64,000 nt of DNA, from assembly GCF_003999975.1 (NCBI RefSeq), contig NZ_RJAC01000018.1, positions 62,001 through 126,000 of the forward strand. Direction: 5' to 3'. Shown piece by piece: positions 40,829-47,389 of this stretch (positions within the stretch are counted from its first letter, which is position 1; each line of letters begins with the position of its first letter). Both the position numbers and the translations under genes were made by a program. Source of the stretch: Actinoplanes solisilvae (GTDB taxonomy: Bacteria > Actinomycetota > Actinomycetes > Mycobacteriales > Micromonosporaceae). Under the pieces are notes generated by a model. That model made no database searches and was not told where the DNA came from. It saw only the letters and a program-made list of their open reading frames with translations.

Positions 40829-41820
40829 TCACCTTTCGCCGCGGTGTGCCATCACCGGCACGGCCGGGGGCACGGCGCTCGCGGCCGGCATGAAGGTCCC
40901 CCGGGCGAGACGCCGGACGGTGCGGGCCGCCAGTGCCGCGATGCCGAGGGTGAGCACGACGCCCAGGACCACCGTCCAGGCGGTCCTTCCCGGCACCCGC
41001 CCGGCGACCAGCCAGTTGACCGCCAACGTGAACGCGGCCGCGTAGGAGAACGAGAACGCCCACCAGCCCGGGCCGAACGGGACCCCGCGGTAGACCGGGA
41101 TCAGCGTGAGCTGCACCAGCACCATCAAGATCGCATAGCCGGCCAGCCCTGCGGCGACCGCGTCGACGCGCCCGCCGTTCAGGAGGAACCAGGCGTTTCC
41201 CGCGACCACCGGCGGCGCGAGCTCGATCGCGATGGTGGGGCGTAACGGCACCGGCAGCGGGGGCGCGGTGAACAGCCGCAGCAGAACGATCGTGCCCAGG
41301 ATGAGCCAGCAGATCACCCCGTAGCCGAACATGACCATGGCCAGGGTGCGGTGACCGAGAGCCGCGCTGCCGCCCGCGGCGATCAGACCGCCGCCGACGG
41401 TCGGCAGGAAGTAGCCGGGGTGCCACTGCGCGAGCTGCAGGTCCGCGATGATCCACGTGCCGGAGAGCCAGCCGCCGACCGCCACGGTCAGCACCAGAGC
41501 GACACCGAAGACGACCTCACCGGCCGTACGGGCATGGCCGGCCAGGGCGACGCCGAGGAACATCGGCACGATCGCGATCAGCGCGACGAACGGACCGAAC
41601 ACGGGATCATTCAGCTCGGTGCGCAGCCGGCCACCGCGTACGACGTTGCGCCCGTACCAGAGAAGGACGGCCAGCCAGACGCCGGCCGCGATGACCCACA
41701 GGGTGTCGGCCGGCCATCGGGGTGTTCCGGAGACGGCGTGAGCGGTGGCCCAGCACTGTGCGAGGCCGCAGACACCGAAAGGTATCCCGAACACGTTCGG
41801 TCCCACCCGGTAGGTGCGCA
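40829..41820 (-). CDS. TDT/TehA-SLAC1 family membrane transporter
   Basis: A 330-residue protein with ten hydrophobic segments. VGPNVFGIPFGVCGLAQCWA at the N-terminus and GGWLSGTWIIADLQLAQWHP and GYFLPTVGGGLIAAGGSAAL in the middle are characteristic of the tellurite-resistance/dicarboxylate (TDT) family, which includes SLAC1 anion channels. GTG start with AGGAG at good spacing, 15 bases after the hydrolase stop. The transported anion is unknown. Confidence 0.87.
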
Positions 41821-41835
41821 CGGATCGCTCCTCTC

Positions 41836-42546
41836 TCAAGCGTCGCCGGCCGCGGCTTCGAGGATGATCCGAGCCGTCTCGGCCGGATGAGAGATGCCCA
41901 CCACATGCGAGGCGCCGCTGATCTCGACGGTGTCGCGCGCCTTGGCCCGGGCGGCCATGATCCGATGGGCGCCGGCCGGGATGTTGTGGTCGAGTTCGCC
42001 GAACAGGAACCAGCTCGGCACGGACTGCCAGAGCGGCCGCTCCCCCGACGGCTCGGCCAGCGCCAGGTCGGTCACGGGCCGCTGGGTGACGGCCATCCAA
42101 CGAGCCTGCTCCACGGGCAGGTCGGCGGCGAACTGGTGGTGGTATTTCTCCGGTGCGATGTAGGTGTCGGAGCCGCCCGCGGCCAACGGCACCGGCACGA
42201 GCGTCTCGGCCAGGGTCGAGCCGGGCGCCAGCGCCGAGGCGTCGGCGCAGCTCTCTCCCGCGTCGAGGGCGAACCCGGCCACGTAGACGGCCGCGATCAC
42301 CCGACCGGCGGCGGCGTCGGAGGTATTGGTCAGGACCGCACCGCCGTACGAGTGCCCGACCAGGACCACCGGCCCGTCCAGGGTACGGATCAGGTCGCTC
42401 AGCAACGCCGCGTCCGACGCCACCCCCCGCAGCGGGGTGGCGAAGGCGATCACCCGGTGTCCCGCCGTCGTCAAAGGCTCCAGCACCCCGTTCCAGCTCG
42501 ACGACTCCGCGTACGCGCCATGAACGAGCACCACTGTCGGCTTCAT
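41836..42546 (-). CDS. Alpha/beta hydrolase (EstC-like)
   Basis: A 236-residue hydrolase of the same small group as the one at 29381. VVLVHGAYAESSSWNGVLEP (oxyanion), LVGHSYGGAVLTNTS (nucleophile Ser), FGELDHNIPAGAH (acid) and GASHVVGISHP (His). ATG with GGAGGGG upstream. First gene of a probable operon with the TDT and MFS transporters. The long palindrome at 42621 lies 74 bases upstream, between this gene and the divergent SpoIIE-type phosphatase. Confidence 0.9.
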   Translation of the reverse strand: MKPTVVLVHGAYAESSSWNGVLEPLTTAGHRVIAFATPLRGVASDAALLSDLIRTLDGPVVLVGHSYGGAVLTNTSDAAAGRVIAAVYVAGFALDAGESCADASALAPGSTLAETLVPVPLAAGGSDTYIAPEKYHHQFAADLPVEQARWMAVTQRPVTDLALAEPSGERPLWQSVPSWFLFGELDHNIPAGAHRIMAARAKARDTVEISGASHVVGISHPAETARIILEAAAGDA

Positions 42547-42620
42547 CTCTTGCCCCTCCCCCAGCCCGCCACGACGACCGGCATGGTGAGAGTCCCAAGG
42601 CGTACAGGCAGGAAACACCT

Positions 42621-42650
42621 GGTCAGCCGGATTCGCCGTTCCGGCTGACC
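42621..42650. repeat. Island palindrome A (perfect 11-8-11)
   Basis: GGTCAGCCGGA, spacer TTCGCCGT, TCCGGCTGACC: perfect 11-base arms. It lies between the divergent hydrolase/TDT/MFS operon and the SpoIIE-type phosphatase gene. It is one of five related elements in this island (others at 45322, 45995, 52541, 55774) with shared inner bases GCCGGA/TCCGGC and a 7-8 base spacer. Likely a regulator binding site. Confidence 0.75.
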
Positions 42651-42755
42651 CGATCGGCACCGAGGAACGCCCGGCCGCGTTTCGGGTCGGCCCGCCTGTT
42701 GAGCGCCGCCGTGCTCTGCCAGGTTCGGACCAGATCGGACAACCGAGGAGCACTC

Positions 42756-43670
42756 ATGGCCACCATCACCACCGGCGCCGAAGTCGCCCGCAGCCTCCTG
42801 CTGCTGCGAGCGTGCGAAGCCCTGTCGGCCACGGAGACCGAGGCCGACGTTCTGGCCGCGGTCAGCGAACTGGCCGGGACCGGCCTCGACACGGGCAGCC
42901 TGAACACCTACATCTCCCAGGCGCTGGAGCGGGCACACCGGCGCGACGCGACGGCCGGCGTCGCCGACACGCTGCAGCAGGCGATCGTGTCCCGTACGCC
43001 GGTGGTGGAGCACTACGAGGCCGCCACCTGCTATCTGCCGTCCGACCGGCTGGAGCGGGTCGGCGGCGAGTGGTACGACGCGGTCGCCGGGCCCGGCGGC
43101 CAGCTCACGATGGTGATGGGTGAGGTCGCGGGAGACGACGTGGCCGCGGCCGGCCGCATGAGCCGGCTCCGCAGCATGGTCCGCGCCTACATCGTCGACC
43201 GCTCCGAGTCCCCGTCGGCTCTGCTGCGCCGGTTGGACGCGGCCGGCCATGCGCTCGGCGAGCCGGTGCGGGCCACCGCCGTCGTCGCCGTGGTCGAGCC
43301 CCGCGCCGACGGCGCCCACCGCCTGCGCTGGTCCAACGCCGGCCACCCGCCGCCGGTGCTGCTGCACCCGGACGGGACGGTGGAATCGCTCGGCGGTGAG
43401 GACCCGATGCTGGGCGCGAGCCGCAGCGCTTCGCGGCACACGACGAGCGTCCCGCTCCGGCCCGGTGCGACGGTTCTCCTGCACACCGCCGGGCTGGTGC
43501 ACCGGCCCGGCCGTACGGTCGACCGCTGTTTCGCCGACCTGCACCGGCGGTTGCGCTCGGCGCGGCGTACCCGGCTCGAGGATCTGCTCGAGGACGCGGT
43601 CGCGCACGTCGGGGCCGGCCCCGGCAGAACCGTCGCGATGCTCGCCGTCCGGCTACCGGCCGAGGGCTGA
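42756..43670 (+). CDS. SpoIIE/RsbU-type PP2C phosphatase
   Basis: A 304-residue protein. Residues 1-85 are helical (ARSLLLLRACEALSATETEA), then a PP2C domain of the SpoIIE family: ATCYLPSDRLERVGGEWYDA with the metal-binding GGEWYD, MVMGEVAGDDVAAAGRMSRL, LRWSNAGHPPPVLLHPDG and VLLHTAGLVHRPGRTVD. The canonical 'GDGVD' of active enzymes is replaced by GEVAGDD. Such phosphatases act on anti-anti-sigma factors in partner-switching pathways. No STAS protein is adjacent. ATG with GAGGAG upstream, inside a leader nearly identical to that of the gene at 46110. Confidence 0.87.
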   Translation: MATITTGAEVARSLLLLRACEALSATETEADVLAAVSELAGTGLDTGSLNTYISQALERAHRRDATAGVADTLQQAIVSRTPVVEHYEAATCYLPSDRLERVGGEWYDAVAGPGGQLTMVMGEVAGDDVAAAGRMSRLRSMVRAYIVDRSESPSALLRRLDAAGHALGEPVRATAVVAVVEPRADGAHRLRWSNAGHPPPVLLHPDGTVESLGGEDPMLGASRSASRHTTSVPLRPGATVLLHTAGLVHRPGRTVDRCFADLHRRLRSARRTRLEDLLEDAVAHVGAGPGRTVAMLAVRLPAEG

Positions 43671-43678
43671 CCTCGCTC

Positions 43679-45091
43679 TCAGCCGGCGAACGGCAGTCGT
43701 ACCCGGAAAGTGGTGCGGCCCGCAATCGAGTCGACGCGCACATCGCCGTGGTGGCGGACCGTCACGATGCGCCAGGCCGTGGTCAGGCCGAGTCCCACCC
43801 CCCGGCCGACCGGCTTCGTCGTGAAAAACGGGTCGAAGACGCGCGGGAGGATGTCATCGGCGATGCCGGTTCCGGTGTCCTCGATCTCGATCAGCAGGAA
43901 GGCGTCGTCGCGCCGGGTGCGCACAAACAGCGTGCCGGTGCCGTTCATGGCGTCGGCCGCGTTGTCGAGGAGACAGGTCCAGACCTGGTTCAGTTCGGCC
44001 GCGAAGGCCGGGATCGGCGGCAGGCCGCGGTCGTATTCCTTGACGACCCGCACGCCCGCGCCGAGGGTGCTCGCGAGAACGACCAGCGTGCTGTCGAGCC
44101 CGTCGTGGACGTCGACGATCTGCGAGGACGCCCGGTCCAGTTGGGTGTATTGCCGGACGGCGTCGACGAGGCTCGAGATGCGGGCCGACGCCTCCGCGAT
44201 CTCGGCGCTCAAGGTGTCCAGCTCGATGCTCAGGCCGAGCCGCCGCAGAACCCGTTCGCGGGAGTCCCCCGGGCGGCCGGGCGGCCAGACCCCGGCGAAC
44301 CATTCGTCGTCCAGGCGGGCCTGAACGAAGGTGGGGGCGAGCTCCCATCCGCCGGGGACGCCCTGGTCCTCGAGCCATTCCGCCATGCGGTCCTCGCGTT
44401 CCGCCGTTTCCAGGGCGCCGCTGGGCGGTTCGGCCGTCGCAGCGGCGGTGGCCGCCACGCGCAGCCGGGAGAAAGCGCTGAGCTCCTCGGACGCGTGGGG
44501 CCCGGCGGCGATCTCGGCGGCGTTCGCGTCGAGCGCGTCGATGCGTTCCCGCAGCGATGAGGCCGCCCGCGCGACGGCGGCCGCCGGATTGTTCAGCTCG
44601 TGGGCCAGCCCGGCCGCCAGGGATCCGAGGGCGAGCAGATGTTCGCGCTGCCCGATCGCCTGCCGCGTGCCCAGGCTGCCGTAGAAAAGGCCCTCCAGAA
44701 GGTGTACGGACATCGGGAACCATTCGCGCATGAGCCAGGCGAAGTCTTCGGCACTGAGCACGAAGAACCGGGCCGGTGTCTCGGCTCGCATCGAGTTCGA
44801 GTATCGGGGCAGACGCTCTCCCAGATAGGCCTGGAAAGCTCCGCCGAACACGCCGCGACGGCTGCTGCGGGTGAACTCGACGTCGTCCGGGCCGACCCGG
44901 CTGGTCAACGCGACCGTTCCGGCCAGCAGCACGAAGAACGACTCCGCGGGGTCGCCTTCGCGATAGACCCACCCGGCCGGCCGGTCCTGCACGGTGCCCG
45001 CCCGCCGCAGCCAGGCAAGCTGCCCGTCGTCGAGTTTCTCGAAGAGGAACAGGGTGCGCAGCTCGTCGATCCCGAGGCCGGGCGATGTCAC
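43679..45091 (-). CDS. Cyclic-nucleotide-binding-domain histidine kinase
   Basis: A 470-residue soluble kinase. Residues about 10-130 form a cNMP-binding domain (WVYREGDPAESFFVLLAGTV, RRGVFGGAFQAYLGERLPRY). The HisKA-type box has His164 in LAAGLAHELNNPAAAVARAA. The ATPase domain has LLDNAADAMNGTG, EIEDTGTGIADDIL, RVFDPFFTTKPVGRG and VGLGLTTAWRI. The GTG start at 45091 overlaps the stop of a flavin-reductase remnant (GTGA). Kinases of this type are often encoded next to a cNMP-linked disulfide oxidoreductase, and the remnant fits that pattern. No dedicated response regulator is adjacent. Confidence 0.9.
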   Translation of the reverse strand: MTSPGLGIDELRTLFLFEKLDDGQLAWLRRAGTVQDRPAGWVYREGDPAESFFVLLAGTVALTSRVGPDDVEFTRSSRRGVFGGAFQAYLGERLPRYSNSMRAETPARFFVLSAEDFAWLMREWFPMSVHLLEGLFYGSLGTRQAIGQREHLLALGSLAAGLAHELNNPAAAVARAASSLRERIDALDANAAEIAAGPHASEELSAFSRLRVAATAAATAEPPSGALETAEREDRMAEWLEDQGVPGGWELAPTFVQARLDDEWFAGVWPPGRPGDSRERVLRRLGLSIELDTLSAEIAEASARISSLVDAVRQYTQLDRASSQIVDVHDGLDSTLVVLASTLGAGVRVVKEYDRGLPPIPAFAAELNQVWTCLLDNAADAMNGTGTLFVRTRRDDAFLLIEIEDTGTGIADDILPRVFDPFFTTKPVGRGVGLGLTTAWRIVTVRHHGDVRVDSIAGRTTFRVRLPFAG

Positions 45092-45282
45092 GCCAGTACG
45101 CCGAGCACTTCGTTGAACGCCTCCGTCGACGACGGATGGGTGTAGATCGCGTCGCGGAGCTCGGTCGCGGTCACTCCGGTCCGCATGACCAGGGCGACCG
45201 TGTTGATCAGCTCCTGCGAGTCGACGCAGAGCAGCGCGGCGCCGAGCACCTCGTCCGAGCCGGCGTCGACCACGAATTTCAT
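45088..45282 (-). pseudogene. C-terminal remnant of a pyridine nucleotide-disulfide oxidoreductase
   Basis: The 64-residue frame starts MKFVVDAGSDEVLGAALLCV and continues DSQELINTVALVMRTGVTAT, ELRDAIYTHPSSTEAFNEVL. This is the dimerisation domain of the mercuric reductase/dihydrolipoamide dehydrogenase family, including the conserved His-Pro-(S/T) that completes the active site across the dimer. The FAD and NAD(P) domains (about 390 residues) are missing, and site B (45322) begins 39 bases upstream of the break. Its stop still overlaps the kinase start. It could be translated as a fragment, but it cannot be an active reductase. Confidence 0.75.
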
Positions 45283-45321
45283 GAGTGAAGTCTGTGCAAC
45301 GGGAAAGGGGCTGGGCAATCC

Positions 45322-45351
45322 GGATGGCCGGACTCGTTGTTCCGGCTCACC
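45322..45351. repeat. Island palindrome B (11-8-11)
   Basis: GGATGGCCGGA, spacer CTCGTTGT, TCCGGCTCACC. Same geometry as palindrome A, with 7-8 complementary positions per arm and a similar spacer (T/C-TCG-C/T-C/T-GT). Located 106 bases upstream of the SnoaL-like gene and just upstream of the reductase remnant. Confidence 0.65.
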
Positions 45352-45457
45352 GGATCTGTTATCCGGCGCCTTCCCGCCCTCGGCGGCGCCGGCCGGAAGA
45401 TACGTTCTGCGGAACGGAGGGCGGCGCATCGGGCCGGACAAGCTGGGGGTTCTGCAC

Positions 45458-45859
45458 ATGACCACTCGTATCTTGGTGGAGCGCTTCTTCACCATGCTGG
45501 GCAGTGGAGCGGACGCGGAGGACATCGCGAAGCTCTTCGCCGAGGACGTCGACTGGGACGTCCCCGGTTCGGCGTCACTGGCGTGGACCGGGAAGCGGTC
45601 GAACCGGGCCGAGGTCGCCGATTATCTGCGGACCCTGGCCGCGAACATCGTGCCCGAGCAGAATGTCGACGAGATCGAAGCCATTCTCTACGACGGGAAA
45701 CACGCGGTGATGCTCGGCCGTTTCGGCCGCGTCGCCCGGTCCACCGGCCGGCCGTACGAGATGGAGGTGGCCATGCGTTTCGAGGTGAATGGTGACGAGA
45801 TCACCAAGTTCCGCCTCTACGAGGACTCGCACCAGGTGGCCGGCGCCTACGCCGAATGA
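45458..45859 (+). CDS. SnoaL-like/ketosteroid isomerase-fold protein
   Basis: A 133-residue NTF2-fold protein. RILVERFFTMLGSGADAEDI, AKLFAEDVDWDVPGSASLAW, YDGKHAVMLGRFGRVARSTG and GDEITKFRLYEDSHQVAGAY correspond to the helix-strand pattern of SnoaL/YesE-type proteins. ATG preceded by a GGGGG stretch. It stands alone on the + strand behind palindrome B. Enzymatic activity, if any, is unknown. Confidence 0.85.
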   Translation: MTTRILVERFFTMLGSGADAEDIAKLFAEDVDWDVPGSASLAWTGKRSNRAEVADYLRTLAANIVPEQNVDEIEAILYDGKHAVMLGRFGRVARSTGRPYEMEVAMRFEVNGDEITKFRLYEDSHQVAGAYAE

Positions 45860-45994
45860 CGGGCTTGCGGGTGCGCGGGCCGTGGACGGCGGCGATGCCC
45901 CTCAGCACCGGGTCGCCGGCCAGCAGCGCGTCATAGCGGTCGGATCGGCCGGGCATCAGGCCACTCTGCCAGGGCGGAACCTCGTGCGCGTTCG

Positions 45995-46023
45995 GGCTGG
46001 CCGTACTTCTGTTCCGGCGAGCA
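45995..46023. repeat. Island palindrome C (degenerate, 11-7-11)
   Basis: GGCTGGCCGTA, spacer CTTCTGT, TCCGGCGAGCA. The core GCCG-N-A and TCCGGC and the spacing are kept, but the outer arms are not complementary. It lies 86 bases upstream of the alpha/beta hydrolase start at 46110. On its own it would not be noticed; it is listed because of its match to the other sites. Confidence 0.4.
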
Positions 46024-46109
46024 CCCGCGGGTTTTCCGGCCGGCGGTTCTGGTCGGCCCGGACCGGCCTTGGCAGGTTGAGGACGTCATCGGACAACTGA
46101 GGGGCGCTC

Positions 46110-46943
46110 ATGTCAACCATCACCGTCGGCACCGAGAACTCGACCTCGATCGACCTTTACTACGAGGACCACGGCAGCGGCCCGGCGGTCGTTCTGATCA
46201 GCGGCTGGCCGTTCGACAGCCGGTCCTGGGAGCCTCAGGTCCAGGTGCTGATCACCGCGGGATACCGGGTGATCGTCTATGACCGGCGCGGGTTCGGGCG
46301 GTCCAGCCGGCCGACCCAGGGGTACGACTTCGACACCCTCGCCGCGGACCTCGACAACCTGCTCACCGCGCTCGACCTCGACGACGTCACGCTGATCGGC
46401 TTCTCCCTGGGCACCGGCGAGGTCGCCCGCTACATCGGCAAGCACGGCACCGACCGCCTCAAGGCCGCCGTGTTCATCGAGAGCCTGGCGCCCTCGTTCG
46501 TCAAGTCCGACGAGAACCCGCTGGGCGTCGACCGGGCCGCCGTCGACGGCGTACGCGAAGCGATCCTGCACGACCGGCCCGCCTGGCTCACCGGGCTGAT
46601 CGGCGACTTCCTCAACCTCGACCAGTTGCTCGGCAAACGGGTCAGCGAGGACGCCGTCCGCAACCTGTGGAACGCCGGCGCGGAGGCGTCCCCGTGGGCG
46701 ACCTGGGCGTGCGTCCTGACCTGGCTGGACGACTTCCACGACGACCTGCGGCGCGTCGACGTCCCGACGCTGGTGCTGCACGGCACCGCCGACCGCATCC
46801 TGTCGCTCGAGGGTCAGGGCCGCCGCATGCACGCCGCCCTTCCCGCCGCACGCTATGTCGAGATCGAGGGCGGTCCGCACGTGATGTGCCTGAGCCACGC
46901 CGAGGAGGTCAACCGCGAGCTGCTCGCCTTCCTCGCCCAGTGA
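46110..46943 (+). CDS. Alpha/beta hydrolase (non-haem haloperoxidase-like)
   Basis: A 277-residue hydrolase of the haloperoxidase/perhydrolase group. LISGWPFDSRSWEPQVQVLI (oxyanion), YDRRGFGRSSRPTQGYDFDT (family hallmark), GFSLGTGEVARYIGKHG (nucleophile Ser; usual form GFSMGGGE), LHGTADRIL (acid) and GGPHVMCLSHAEEV (His). The 22 bases from GGACAAC to the ATG are nearly identical to those before the SpoIIE-type gene at 42756. It is followed 77 bases later by a cupin gene on the same strand, probably in one transcript. Confidence 0.9.
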   Translation: MSTITVGTENSTSIDLYYEDHGSGPAVVLISGWPFDSRSWEPQVQVLITAGYRVIVYDRRGFGRSSRPTQGYDFDTLAADLDNLLTALDLDDVTLIGFSLGTGEVARYIGKHGTDRLKAAVFIESLAPSFVKSDENPLGVDRAAVDGVREAILHDRPAWLTGLIGDFLNLDQLLGKRVSEDAVRNLWNAGAEASPWATWACVLTWLDDFHDDLRRVDVPTLVLHGTADRILSLEGQGRRMHAALPAARYVEIEGGPHVMCLSHAEEVNRELLAFLAQ

Positions 46944-47020
46944 TCCGCGGAACTCCTGTCGGCCTTCTCGCACCGCGCCCGCCGGTGATCCCGCAGCCGT
47001 GAACACAGAAAGGATCAGCC

Positions 47021-47389
47021 ATGTCGACTCCTCCCGTCGAGCCGGACGCTCCCGCAGATGATCTTTCCGCCCGGCTCAAGCGCACCGAGACCCTGCGCCG
47101 CGGCTCGTCCATCACCGGCCGCGACATCATCCAGGTACGCACCGAGATCCCGGCCGGCGTGGAGTCCGGCTGGCACATCCATCCGGGTGAGGAGGTCGGC
47201 TACATCGTCGCCGGGACGGTACGGATGGAGATCCGCGACCAGCCCACCCTGGTGCTGCGAGCAGGCGAGGGCTTCCTCATCCCGCCCCGGACGCCGCACA
47301 ACGCCACCGACCTCGGCCCCGACACCGGGCTGATGCTGTCCACCTACATCGTCGAGAGCGGGCAACCCGTCGCCACCTTCGTGTCCTAG
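47021..47389 (+). CDS. Cupin-domain protein
   Basis: A 122-residue single-domain cupin. GWHIHPGEEVGYIVAGTVRM holds the first metal-binding motif (His-x-His-Pro-x-Glu-Glu), and LRAGEGFLIPPRTPHNATD the second with its His. It probably binds a divalent metal. ATG preceded by AAAGGA. The stop overlaps the convergent kinase stop in a shared CTAG. Confidence 0.88.
   Translation: MSTPPVEPDAPADDLSARLKRTETLRRGSSITGRDIIQVRTEIPAGVESGWHIHPGEEVGYIVAGTVRMEIRDQPTLVLRAGEGFLIPPRTPHNATDLGPDTGLMLSTYIVESGQPVATFVS

Noticed and set aside
45867..45960. Possible C-terminal fragment of an aldo/keto reductase on the minus strand
   Set aside because: The piece YDALLAGDPVLRGIAAVHG resembles the family, but it is only about 20 residues and could be chance.
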